A DNA stretch of 64,000 nucleotides from Croceibacterium xixiisoli (GTDB taxonomy: Bacteria > Pseudomonadota > Alphaproteobacteria > Sphingomonadales > Sphingomonadaceae), in the NCBI RefSeq assembly GCF_009827305.1, contig NZ_WTYJ01000004.1, forward strand, positions 1 through 64,000. The letters run 5' to 3'. The position numbers and the translations under genes are program-made. How positions within the stretch are numbered: position 1 is the stretch's first letter; each line of letters starts with the position of its first letter. The notes under the pieces are model-generated. The model saw only the letters and a list, made by a program, of their open reading frames with translations. It did not search any database and had not been told where the DNA came from. This document shows positions 43,707-51,676 of this stretch, piece after piece.

Positions 43707-44132
43707 TCAACCGGTGAACTGCGTTTCCAGCGTGATTTCGCAGTTCAGCAGCTTGGAGATCGGGCAGCCGGCCTTGGCCTCTGCCGCCAGCTTGCGAAAC
43801 TCGGCCTCTTCCAGCCCGGGCACATGGGCTGTCATCGACAGGGCGCTGCGGGTGACGGTGAAGCCATCGCCATCGGGTTCCAGGGTTACCTTGCACTGGG
43901 TTTCCAGCGTGCCATCCGTATGGCCGGCGCGGGCCAGGGCGAAGCTGGTGGCCATGGTGAAGCAGGCCGCATGCGCCGCCGCGATCATCTCTTCGGGATT
44001 GGTGCCGGGCTCGCCCTCGAAACGGCTGCCGAAGCCATAGGGGGCATCGACCACACCCGACCTGGTCGCGACATGCCCCTTGCCGGACTTGCCCAGGCCT
44101 TCATATCGGGCGGTGGCGCTGTTCACACTCAT
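43707..44132 (-). CDS. osmC: OsmC-type organic hydroperoxide reductase
   Basis: A 141-residue thiol peroxidase. It matches OsmC closely: the GEPGTNPEEMIAAAHAACFT segment with the peroxidatic Cys (about C57) and the resolving Cys in AKAGCPISKLL (about C122). It reduces organic hydroperoxides, usually with a lipoyl partner. Compared with Ohr it has the OsmC arrangement of the N-terminal strand YEGLGKSGKGHVATRSG. It is followed, after a 68-base gap on the same strand, upstream by the DUF2061 gene. Confidence 0.93.
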   Translation of the reverse strand: MSVNSATARYEGLGKSGKGHVATRSGVVDAPYGFGSRFEGEPGTNPEEMIAAAHAACFTMATSFALARAGHTDGTLETQCKVTLEPDGDGFTVTRSALSMTAHVPGLEEAEFRKLAAEAKAGCPISKLLNCEITLETQFTG

Positions 44133-44200
44133 GGCATCATCCTTTCAGCCGGTTGTCGCAGCAACAAAGGTTGAAGGGCAGGCCGGTTCCTGCCCGGCTC

Positions 44201-44443
44201 TCACGGCGCCGGCGCGTCTGCCGAACAGGCGGATTTGCGGTGCAGCAGCAGATCCAGGAAAGACAGCTTGCCCTGCCGCCAGGCGCGTTCGTGGAAGAAG
44301 AACACCACCGCATTCACGCAGGGTTCCACCAGAGCGATGCCGCCGGAAATCGCAATCGATCCGGTAAAGGCATAGGCCACCGCAAACCCCACCATCAGGT
44401 GCAGCAGCAGGAAGCTGATGGTCTTGGCGAGATCGCGGGAAAT
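44201..44443 (-). CDS. DUF2061 membrane protein, apparent ATT start
   Basis: The frame encodes RDLAKTISFLLLHLMVGFAV followed by AYAFTGSIAISGGIALVEPC and VNAVVFFFHERAW, the two-helix DUF2061 pattern. The only ATG (44395) would start inside the first helix. Upstream in frame there is no ATG, GTG, TTG or CTG before the stop codon, but an ATT at 44443 has AAAGGAGAG eight bases before it. I therefore give an 80-residue ATT-started form. A sequence error or a start at the internal ATG are the alternatives. Role unknown. Confidence 0.55.
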   Translation of the reverse strand: MSRDLAKTISFLLLHLMVGFAVAYAFTGSIAISGGIALVEPCVNAVVFFFHERAWRQGKLSFLDLLLHRKSACSADAPAP

Positions 44444-44615
44444 GGCGGCACTCTCCTTTCCCTGAATTTATAATGAGAATCGATATCAGTTCAAGGGGTT
44501 TTGTCCCCTGCATAGGGCGACTGCCCGAACTGGGTCGCGGAAACAGGTAGAAAAATCGGCAGGCACATTCCTGTGCCTTCTTCCCCAACCATGGCCGTTC
44601 TCCATATCATCAGAC

Positions 44616-45458
44616 ATGACCCAGAACGCATCCAGCCCGGCCGACTTGGCCGGATCGTCCACCGGGCTGACCCAGCCCAGCCTGTTCATTCCGCATGGCG
44701 GCGGTCCCTGCTTCTTCATGCCCGATCCCAATGGCATCTGGACCGGGATGGAGGCCTATCTGCGGGGCATCGCCGCCAGCCTGCCGGAACGGCCGCGCGC
44801 CATCCTGATCGTTTCCGGCCACTGGGAAGGGCCGACCTTTGCCTTCACCGGGGCGCAGGATCATCCGGGGCTGATCTTCGATTATTACGGCTTCCCGCCG
44901 GAAACCTATCGCCTCACCTGGCCCGCGCCCGGTGCCCCCTGGCTGGCGCAGCGCGGCGCCGCGCTGCTGGCGGCGGCGGGCCTGCCAACCGGGATCGATC
45001 CCGATCGCGGCTTCGATCACGGCGTGTTCGTGCCGATGAAAGTCGCCTTTCCCGATGCCGATATTCCTGTGGTGCAGATGTCCTTGCTGTCGGGCCTGGA
45101 CCCGGAGCTTCACCTTGCTGCCGGGCGGGCGCTGGCGCCGCTGCGCGATGAAGGTGTGCTGGTCATCGGTTCAGGCATGAGCTTCCACAATCTGCGCGCC
45201 TATGGCGACCCCCGGGCAGAGGCGCCGTCGCGCGCCTTCGATGACTGGTTGACGCAGGCCACCACAGCCCCGGCAGATGAACGCGCAGCGCAACTGCAGG
45301 CCTGGGAGAGCGCGCCCTTCGCCCGGCTGTCTCACCCGCGCGAAGAACATCTGCTGCCGCTGATGGTGGCCGCCGGTGCGGGTGAAGCCAGCGGGGTGCG
45401 CAAGGATTACGGAGAACTGGTTATGGGTACCGCGCTGTCCGCATTCCGCTATGGCTGA
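44616..45458 (+). CDS. DODA-type extradiol aromatic ring-opening dioxygenase
   Basis: A 280-residue class III (LigB-superfamily) dioxygenase of the YgiD/4,5-DOPA type. The metal-binding histidines are visible: H27 in FIPHGGG, H69 in VSGHWEG, H135 in FDHGVFVPM and H191 in SFHNLRAYG. Such enzymes use non-heme iron or zinc to open catechol-type rings. The true substrate is unknown; linkage to the desB gene, 3.7 kb away, is not operonic. It starts at ATG 44616 after CAGAC and may be transcribed alone. Confidence 0.88.
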   Translation: MTQNASSPADLAGSSTGLTQPSLFIPHGGGPCFFMPDPNGIWTGMEAYLRGIAASLPERPRAILIVSGHWEGPTFAFTGAQDHPGLIFDYYGFPPETYRLTWPAPGAPWLAQRGAALLAAAGLPTGIDPDRGFDHGVFVPMKVAFPDADIPVVQMSLLSGLDPELHLAAGRALAPLRDEGVLVIGSGMSFHNLRAYGDPRAEAPSRAFDDWLTQATTAPADERAAQLQAWESAPFARLSHPREEHLLPLMVAAGAGEASGVRKDYGELVMGTALSAFRYG

Positions 45459-45547
45459 TGCAGCCTGCATGCCGTCGGCATGGTTGCGGTCCTGGGCGCT
45501 TGCGTTAATGCACGCAAATCAGGAGATTGAATGATGGCTGCCGCTTC

Positions 45548-46006
45548 ATGCTGACATTCGCAAAACCGCTTTCCCCCTTGCTGATCGGCGCCAGCCTGTT
45601 GCTGGGCGCCTGCCAGCCTCATGGTGAAGGCAGCAGCCCGATCCCCGGCGATCTGTCCGACACGCGCCCCTTCGATGCCATCGCACCGGATGAAGCGGTC
45701 CATGTGCTGGGCACCGAACCGTTCTGGAACGGCGATATCGCCAATGCCACGCTGCTCTGGAAAACCCCGGAGGATGCCGATGGCACGGCCACCGCGGTGG
45801 AACGGTTTGCCGGGCGTGGCGGGCTGTCCTTCACCGGCACGCTGGATGGCAAGCCGGTGGTGGTGATGGTGACGCAGGGCGAATGCAGCGACGGGATGAG
45901 CGACCGGACCTTCCCCTTTACCGCCACGGTCAGCCTGGGCGGGGCGCAGCTGAACGGCTGTGCCTGGACGGCGCGTCATCCCTACACCGGGCCTGAGGCG
46001 CCCTGA
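45548..46006 (+). CDS. Lipoprotein, COG3650 type
   Basis: A 152-residue lipoprotein: N-terminal signal with lipobox LLLGAC (Cys about 20) and a mature part with GTEPFWNGDI and EGECSDGMSDR-like features (TQGECSDGMSDRTFPF), typical of COG3650 predicted envelope proteins; two Cys (C125 and C141) may pair. Function unknown. ATG 45548 is chosen since it begins the signal. Confidence 0.78.
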   Translation: MLTFAKPLSPLLIGASLLLGACQPHGEGSSPIPGDLSDTRPFDAIAPDEAVHVLGTEPFWNGDIANATLLWKTPEDADGTATAVERFAGRGGLSFTGTLDGKPVVVMVTQGECSDGMSDRTFPFTATVSLGGAQLNGCAWTARHPYTGPEAP

Positions 46007-46078
46007 TGTGCGCATGCTCGATTGTACGTCGCGCATGCGCAATGCTATGAATGCTGCATCTGCGAAGGAATCAGTCTG

Positions 46079-46375
46079 ATGGGTCGACGCAACAATGACT
46101 GGCTGTCGCTCGGGCTGGAAAGCTGGCAGCTCGGGCTTGAGGCCGGGGAAGTCATGTGGCTGCGCGGCTGCATGATCGCCATGGGCGGTGCGGCCGGTGA
46201 ACGCGAAGCCCAGCGCATGGTGACGGAAAAGCTCGCCGCCAACGCCAGTTTCGGCATGATGGTGGCCAGCGGCAAGGCCGGCACTTCGCCCGAAGCGGCC
46301 ACCCGCAGCGCGCTGGCCCATTACGGCCGCCGCGTGCGCGCCAACCGCCGCCGCCTGGCCAAGAAAGTTCCCTGA
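46079..46375 (+). CDS. Small hypothetical protein
   Basis: A 98-residue basic helical protein. It opens MGRRNNDWLSLGLESWQLGL and has amphipathic helices that look like small phasin- or antitoxin-like proteins, but no match is certain. The end RRVRANRRRLAKKVP is very basic and could bind nucleic acid or the membrane. GAAGGAA lies before the ATG at 46079. It converges with the S41 peptidase gene. Confidence 0.6.
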   Translation: MGRRNNDWLSLGLESWQLGLEAGEVMWLRGCMIAMGGAAGEREAQRMVTEKLAANASFGMMVASGKAGTSPEAATRSALAHYGRRVRANRRRLAKKVP

Positions 46376-46425
46376 TCGCCGGAATCGGGCGGCCCGGCCA
46401 GGGCGCGCCCGATGCTGACCTGTCC

Positions 46426-47901
46426 TTAGAACAGTCCCGGCATTTCGCGCTGCGCTGTGGTGCCCCTGACTTCGTCACGCAGCATTTCCAGTTGCGGCTT
46501 GGCGGGGGCGACCGAACGCGTCGATGCCGTCGCAGTTCTGATCGGGGTACAGCTGCGCCCGGCCAGGAAATCCAGCGCCTTGGCAATCATGGCTTCGTTC
46601 TGATCGCCCAGATCGCGTGATACATCATCCTGCGCCACGCAGGTCCTGGGCAGCGTGCTGGCCAGCCCTGTGTAATATTCTCCCTGGTTGTTGGCGTTGG
46701 CATTGCGGAAAGCCACCAGCCGCAGCCGGTCGTCGCATCCGGCATTGTCGAATGCGAACTGCCCGACCGGCTTGCCATAGGTATTCTCACCGATCAGCGC
46801 CATGTTGTCCCCCAGATAGGGCACCATGGAATTGATGATCATCTCGCTGGCTGATGCGGTGCTGCCGGTGCCGATGAAGGCGATCTTGGTCGGGGTAATG
46901 GACTGAGGCCGCGCCGCGAAATTGTAGGTTTGGTTTTGCGCTGATTTGCTGTCGCGCAGCATCAGCTTCTGGAACACCTGCCCATCCAGATTCCCGGCCA
47001 GCAGATCGCCGAATACCTCCGCCGTGGAAAGCAGACCGCCGCCATTGTACCGCAGGTCGACGACCAGTTCGGTCACACCCTCGGCCTTGAACTGGGCAAA
47101 CGCATCGACCAGGTCGGCATCGGCCGGGGTGATGAAGCTGCGCAGTGCGACATAACCGATCTTGCGCGAACCTTCGGTGAAGATTCTGGTCCCGATGGTG
47201 TCGGACACCGGATCGATCTCGAACTCATCCGATGTCACGCTGACCTGACGCATCAAACCATCGCGGTGACGGACGCGGATCACGATGGTTTTGCCGCTGT
47301 CAGCGGGAGAGAAGAACGCGTTTAATCGATCATAATCCTTTGCTGCCAGCAGCGGTGCGATGGCGGTCTGGTTGGCGGCACTTGTGCCGACCGCTTCGAA
47401 AACGGCGCCCCGGGTAATGCTGGTCGCGGCCGCTGGCGAACCTTCGAACACCTCAGTCACCACCAACTCGCCTGCCCAAGTGGTCGCCAAGCGGAAACCG
47501 TAGCCGACATTGGCGCCGTCCTCGTAATAGGCGTTCTCCTCTGCGATCGAGGTGATGTAGGTGAAGCCCCGATCTTTGCGGGCAGCGCGCGCTGGCTCGA
47601 GCAAATTGTCGATGTAGGCTTTGACTGAGGACGATGTTGTCGTGCTAGTCCTCGTGGCCATCAACTCTGGGAACAGATACCATTCATCCGCGATCGAGCG
47701 GACCCAATCCTTGCGGGCGTTGAGGCTGCAGGCGGTCGGCGTTGGTGTGGTCGGGGTTGGCGTGCTTGGCGTCGGCGTCGAAGTCGCCGGGCGGGGCGTG
47801 GGGGTCGACCCGCCACCATCGCCACATGCTGCCAACAGCATTGCGCTGCAACCAACCAGTGTCACCGCCCCGCGACGCCACCGCTTGTGCGATTCGCCCA
47901 T
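46426..47901 (-). CDS. S41-family (C-terminal processing) peptidase, lipoprotein
   Basis: A 491-residue protein: signal with lipobox LLAAC (about Cys 26), a Thr/Pro linker of TPTP repeats (about 32-57), an N-terminal helical part, a PDZ-like domain (about 120-205) and the S41 catalytic domain (about 245-430) with VDLRYNGGGLLSTAEVF and the Ser in TASASEMIIN; the Lys partner is in LIGENTYGKPVG. It would cut envelope proteins. Lipoprotein sorting to the outer membrane is likely. Confidence 0.88.
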   Translation of the reverse strand: MGESHKRWRRGAVTLVGCSAMLLAACGDGGGSTPTPRPATSTPTPSTPTPTTPTPTACSLNARKDWVRSIADEWYLFPELMATRTSTTTSSSVKAYIDNLLEPARAARKDRGFTYITSIAEENAYYEDGANVGYGFRLATTWAGELVVTEVFEGSPAAATSITRGAVFEAVGTSAANQTAIAPLLAAKDYDRLNAFFSPADSGKTIVIRVRHRDGLMRQVSVTSDEFEIDPVSDTIGTRIFTEGSRKIGYVALRSFITPADADLVDAFAQFKAEGVTELVVDLRYNGGGLLSTAEVFGDLLAGNLDGQVFQKLMLRDSKSAQNQTYNFAARPQSITPTKIAFIGTGSTASASEMIINSMVPYLGDNMALIGENTYGKPVGQFAFDNAGCDDRLRLVAFRNANANNQGEYYTGLASTLPRTCVAQDDVSRDLGDQNEAMIAKALDFLAGRSCTPIRTATASTRSVAPAKPQLEMLRDEVRGTTAQREMPGLF

Positions 47902-48098
47902 ATTATCTTTCCCCCTGACGTTCTTGTGTTCTGCAAATTAGGGCAGGGGTGGAAAGTTGCACAAGCAAAGCTTTTCACAGCTTGTGATTTTCAACCGCTG
48001 AATGCAGACCCATATGCAGTCTGGCGGGCGTATGGCCTTGCCATGGCGCCGGTGCTTCGGCACATGGCGCAGCCCGACGGCATAGTGGAGCGATTGAG

Positions 48099-48695
48099 AT
48101 GACCGCCGATATTCCTGCCTGGCTCGCCAACAGGATCAAACCGGCTGGCCCGGCCAGCGTCAGCCTGGCGATTGTCACGCTGGGCAACGCCGATATCGAT
48201 GAACCCGATGGCTTCCGCCTGCGTTCGGCCGCCTTTGCCGATGGTGGGGCGCTCGATCCTTGTTTTACCGCGCAGGAAGAAGACGCCGTCGCCCCGCCGC
48301 TGGAATGGACGGCCCCGCCGGCCGGCGCCGTGGAAATGGTGCTGGTGGTCGAAGATATGGATACGCCCTCGGGTGATCCGTTCTGCCACTGGCTCGTCTG
48401 GGGCCTGGCCGCGCAGAAGGGGCAATTGCTGGAAGGCGAAACCCCGCCGCGCGTGGGCAAGAATTCCTTCGGCAATTCGGAATGGGCGCTGCCCGATCCG
48501 GCCGAAGGGGACGCGCCGCGCCGCTATCTGTTCCAGCTGTTTGCCGTCGATACGCCGCTGGCGCTGATGCCGGGGGCAAAAAAGGCTGATGTGCTCAAGG
48601 CGCTGGAAGGGCATGTGGTGGGAACCGCTTTGCTGACGGCGTCTTATGCCTATGAAGATTTGGATGAAGATTGGGACGATGGGGACGGGGAATAA
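48099..48695 (+). CDS. YbhB/YbcL-type PEBP (Raf-kinase-inhibitor-like) protein
   Basis: A 198-residue protein of the phosphatidylethanolamine-binding family: MDTPSGDPFCHWLVWGL holds the D-P-D-like and G-x-x-H-W ligand pocket residues, and FGNSEWALPDPAEGDAPRRY the second motif. The acidic C-terminal tail (LDEDWDDGDGE) is not typical. No signal peptide, so it should be cytosolic. The function in bacteria is not settled. It is 38 bp upstream of the SWIB gene. Confidence 0.85.
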   Translation: MTADIPAWLANRIKPAGPASVSLAIVTLGNADIDEPDGFRLRSAAFADGGALDPCFTAQEEDAVAPPLEWTAPPAGAVEMVLVVEDMDTPSGDPFCHWLVWGLAAQKGQLLEGETPPRVGKNSFGNSEWALPDPAEGDAPRRYLFQLFAVDTPLALMPGAKKADVLKALEGHVVGTALLTASYAYEDLDEDWDDGDGE

Positions 48696-48733
48696 CACCC
48701 CGCAAACCCTCGCCATTTTGAAAGGAAAGTAAA

Positions 48734-48985
48734 TTGGCAGCCAAGAACAACGCGCTGAGCAAGCCGGTCACCGTATCGAGCGAGCTGGAAAACGTGATCG
48801 GCAAGGGCCCGCTGACGCGCGCTGAAGTGACTTCGAAGGTGTGGGAATACATCAAGGCCAACAGCCTGCAGGACGCCAAGGACAAGCGCCAGATCAATCC
48901 CGATGCCAAGCTGGGCGCCGTCATCGGCACCGAACAGATTTCGATGTTCAAGATGACCGCTGCGGTCTCCAAGCATCTGAGCTGA
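48734..48985 (+). CDS. SWIB/MDM2-domain protein
   Basis: An 83-residue protein made of a single SWIB domain: GPLTRAEVTSKVWEYIKANS near residue 25, AKDKRQINPDAKLGAVIG near 48 and FKMTAAVSKHLS at the end. This eukaryote-like chromatin domain is known in alphaproteobacteria and chlamydiae as stand-alone or histone-associated proteins. The start is a TTG after AAAGGAAAG, spaced well, with no in-frame ATG near. A hairpin terminator follows. Confidence 0.9.
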   Translation: MAAKNNALSKPVTVSSELENVIGKGPLTRAEVTSKVWEYIKANSLQDAKDKRQINPDAKLGAVIGTEQISMFKMTAAVSKHLS

Positions 48986-49013
48986 TTGCTGCGGCCATTG
49001 GGCCGTGGTTGAG

Positions 49014-49052
49014 AAAAAGGGGCGGGGTGGCACGGGCCATCCCGCCCTTTTT
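49014..49052 (+). terminator. Terminator after SWIB gene
   Basis: AAAAAGGGGCGGGGTGGC pairs with GCCATCCCGCCCTTTTT with a G-T pair and a short loop, then a T-run. It ends the PEBP-SWIB transcript before the gallate dioxygenase gene. Confidence 0.85.
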
Positions 49053-49204
49053 CGTGCCTGCCGTCCATGTGATGGCTTCATATATGCGATGAATTCGCAA
49101 TTGCGGAGAATGCACTTGTCCGCAGGCTGGCCCGCGTGCCATCATCCCGGCCAAAGCAAACACAGGCCCGGCGCACCGGGCGCATCGAGAGGACCGGCCC
49201 GACC

Positions 49205-50470
49205 ATGGCAACAATCGTTGGCGGCATCGCCACTTCGCACACGCCCACCATCGCCTTCGCCAAGGATGCGAAGAAATTCGATGATCCGGTGTGGAAGCCG
49301 ATCTTCGAAGGCTATGAGCCGGTGCAGGAATGGTTTCGCGACAAGAAGCCGGACGTGCTCGTCTATATCTACAACGATCACATGACGTCGTTCTTCGATC
49401 ACTACAGCCATTTCGCGCTGGGTGTGGGCGAACGCTTCGCGGCGGCGGATGAAGGCGGCGGCCCGCGCGATATTCCCGCGATCATGGGCGATCCCAAATT
49501 CGCCGAACATGTCGCCCGGGTCATGGTCGCCGATGAATTCGACCTGTCCTATTTCCAGGGCAAGGGGCTCGATCACGGCGCCTTCTCGCCGCTGTCGGTC
49601 ATGGTCGATCATGATGCGGAAAACGGCTGGGCGGTCAAACTGCTGCCGATCGTGTGCGGGGTGCTGACCGTGCCGCTGCCCTCCGCGCGGCGGTTCTACA
49701 AATTCGGCAAATCGCTGCGCCGCGCGATCCAGTCCTATCCCGAAGATATCAAAGTGGCGATCGCCGGCACCGGCGGCCTGTCGCATCAGGTCCATGGCGA
49801 AGGCTGCGGCTTCAACAATCCGCAGTGGGACCATGAATTCATGGACATCCTGGAAAAGGATCCCGAATCGCTGCTCGACTACCCGATCGCCAAGCTGGCC
49901 GAACTCGGCGGCTGGGAAGGGGCAGAGGTCGTGATGTGGCTGATGATGCGGGGCGCCCTGTCGGAAGAGGTTGAGGTTACGCATAAGACCTATTTCCTCC
50001 CGTCCATGTGCCCGATCGCGACCATGATCCTGAATGACAAGGGCGATGCCACCCCGCCGGCGGAAAGCGACGCCGCCCTGCGTGATCGCGCTGACTGGGA
50101 TTACAAGGGCACGGAAAACATGCCCGGCACCTATCCCTTCACCATCGAACGTTCGGTCAAGGGCTTCCGCCTCAACCACTTCCTCCATTCGCTGACCCAG
50201 CCCGATATCCGCCGCAAATTCCGGGAGGATGAAGACGGCACCATGGTGGAAGCCGGGCTGAGCGACGAAGAGCGCCGCCTGGTGCGTGAACGCGACTGGA
50301 TTGGCATGATCCACCACGGCGTGATCTTCTTCATGCTGGAAAAGCTCGGCGCGGTCACCGGCATCGGCAATATCGACATCTATGCCTCGATGAAGGGGCT
50401 CAGCGTCCCCGATTTCCAGAAAACCCGCAACGCCGCGATCAATTACGGCGTCGCCGGCAAGGAAGACTGA
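49205..50470 (+). CDS. desB: Gallate dioxygenase (LigAB-type, DesB)
   Basis: A 421-residue fused class III extradiol dioxygenase. It follows DesB of Sphingobium SYK-6 along its length: SHTPTIAF with H12, YIYNDHMTSFFDHYSHFALG with H59, GLDHGAFSPLSV with H124, GTGGLSHQVHGE with H194, and GGWEGAEVVMW with Glu238. It opens gallate to 4-oxalomesaconate. The C-terminal third is the LigA-like part (IGMIHHGVIFFMLEKLGAV). ATG 49205 is used; longer in-frame starts add unconserved sequence. Its downstream hydratase and aldolase genes (ligJ, ligK) are not nearby. Confidence 0.93.
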   Translation: MATIVGGIATSHTPTIAFAKDAKKFDDPVWKPIFEGYEPVQEWFRDKKPDVLVYIYNDHMTSFFDHYSHFALGVGERFAAADEGGGPRDIPAIMGDPKFAEHVARVMVADEFDLSYFQGKGLDHGAFSPLSVMVDHDAENGWAVKLLPIVCGVLTVPLPSARRFYKFGKSLRRAIQSYPEDIKVAIAGTGGLSHQVHGEGCGFNNPQWDHEFMDILEKDPESLLDYPIAKLAELGGWEGAEVVMWLMMRGALSEEVEVTHKTYFLPSMCPIATMILNDKGDATPPAESDAALRDRADWDYKGTENMPGTYPFTIERSVKGFRLNHFLHSLTQPDIRRKFREDEDGTMVEAGLSDEERRLVRERDWIGMIHHGVIFFMLEKLGAVTGIGNIDIYASMKGLSVPDFQKTRNAAINYGVAGKED

Positions 50471-50519
50471 CGATGCGCCTCCGCCGCTTCGGATCATGTT
50501 TGCAGGGCAGGGGGCCGGC

Positions 50520-51314
50520 ATGGTGATCCGGACCGGCATCGGTGGCTGGAGCTATGACGGCTGGCGCGGCGGGGTCTTCTACCCGGAAGGCCTCGCCCAG
50601 CGGCGCGAACTCGAACACGCCTCCACCCATGTCGGCGCAATCGAGATCAACGCCACTTTCTATGGCCGGCAGAAACCGGAAAGCTTCCGCAAATGGCGTG
50701 CGGAAACGCCCGACGGCTTCGTTTTCGCGCTCAAGGGCTCCCGCTTCGTCACCAACCGCAAGCAATTGGCGGAAGGCGGGGAGGGTATTCGCAACTTCCT
50801 CGATCAGGGTCTGGTCGAACTGGGTGACAAGCTCGGCCCGATCTGCTGGCAACTGGCGAGCACCAAGCGTTTCGATGCCGAGGATATCGGCGCCTTCTTC
50901 GCCCTGCTGCCCGCCACGCAGGACGGCCTGCCGCTGCGCCACGCGGTCGAGGTCGGGCACGAAAGCTTTGCCTGCGCCGAATTCGTCGATCTCGCCCGGC
51001 AGGCGGGCGTGGCGATCGTCTGGTCGGAAGACCCTGATCGCGTGCCGATCGCCGATCGCACCGCCGATTTCGCCTATCTGCGGATGCAGAAAATGGCTTC
51101 CGATTGTCCGACCGGCTATTCCGCCACGGAACTCACCCGCATCGCCAATCTCTGCCGCGCCTGGCACGCCGGCGAAGCACCCGCCGATCTCCCCTATCGC
51201 GGCGATCCGGCCGAAAGTGCAGGCCGGCCCGGCGATGTCTTCGCCTTCCTGATCAACGGCGCCAAGGAGCGCGCCCCCGCCGCCGCCATGGCCCTGGCGA
51301 AGCTTCTCAAGTAA
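50520..51314 (+). CDS. DUF72 (YecE-like) protein
   Basis: A 264-residue TIM-barrel-like protein of the DUF72 family: IRTGIGGWSYDGWRGGVFYP at the N-terminus, INATFYGRQKPESFRKWR, FVFALKGSRFVTNRK and VFAFLINGAKERAPAAAMAL near the end. Function unknown; the family is widespread. The ATG at 50520 has CAGGGGG five bases upstream; an in-frame ATG at 50496 also exists. It is 49 bp behind desB and could share its transcript, but has no known part in gallate breakdown. Confidence 0.88.
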   Translation: MVIRTGIGGWSYDGWRGGVFYPEGLAQRRELEHASTHVGAIEINATFYGRQKPESFRKWRAETPDGFVFALKGSRFVTNRKQLAEGGEGIRNFLDQGLVELGDKLGPICWQLASTKRFDAEDIGAFFALLPATQDGLPLRHAVEVGHESFACAEFVDLARQAGVAIVWSEDPDRVPIADRTADFAYLRMQKMASDCPTGYSATELTRIANLCRAWHAGEAPADLPYRGDPAESAGRPGDVFAFLINGAKERAPAAAMALAKLLK

Positions 51315-51434
51315 TAGGGCCGCTCCAGCGCAAGAGTGTGTGCAGAAATCGAACCGCACGTGGAAGCAAAGGTCGATCAAGGAAAACAACCCGGATTGAC
51401 ACCACCTCGTGACTGATCTGGTTTTTGAACCATT

Positions 51435-51526
51435 GCGCTGACTGGATTCCCGCCTCCGCGGGAATGACCAAGGTAGGTTGTTGTTCTAATTCGTCATTCC
51501 CGCGAAGGCGGGAATCCAGCAACAAC
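51435..51526. repeat. REP doublet (copy 2)
   Basis: Same unit as at 20751: GCGCTGACTGGATTCCCGCC, a spacer, and TCATTCCCGCGAAGGCGGGA ending ATCCAGCAACAAC. It stands in the 362-base gap 51315-51676; the rest of that gap shows no gene, RNA or clear promoter to me. Confidence 0.85.
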
Positions 51527-51676
51527 CTCACAACCCGGCAGGGCAGCTCAGAATATCGATCACATTGCCGGTCACTGCCAAACCAAGATAAGCTGGCGCT
51601 CGTCTTGCAAATGGGCAAATGCGTCGTTGGCCTCGCCCCTCGGCTGGCCACCATCTTCCCGAAACCGGAGCCTGCA

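Noticed and set aside
47887-48102. 71-residue frame ending in an ATGA overlap with the PEBP gene
   Set aside because: The overlap looks like coupling, but the peptide is not family-like, starts inside the 5' end of the S41 gene and has no ribosome-binding site.
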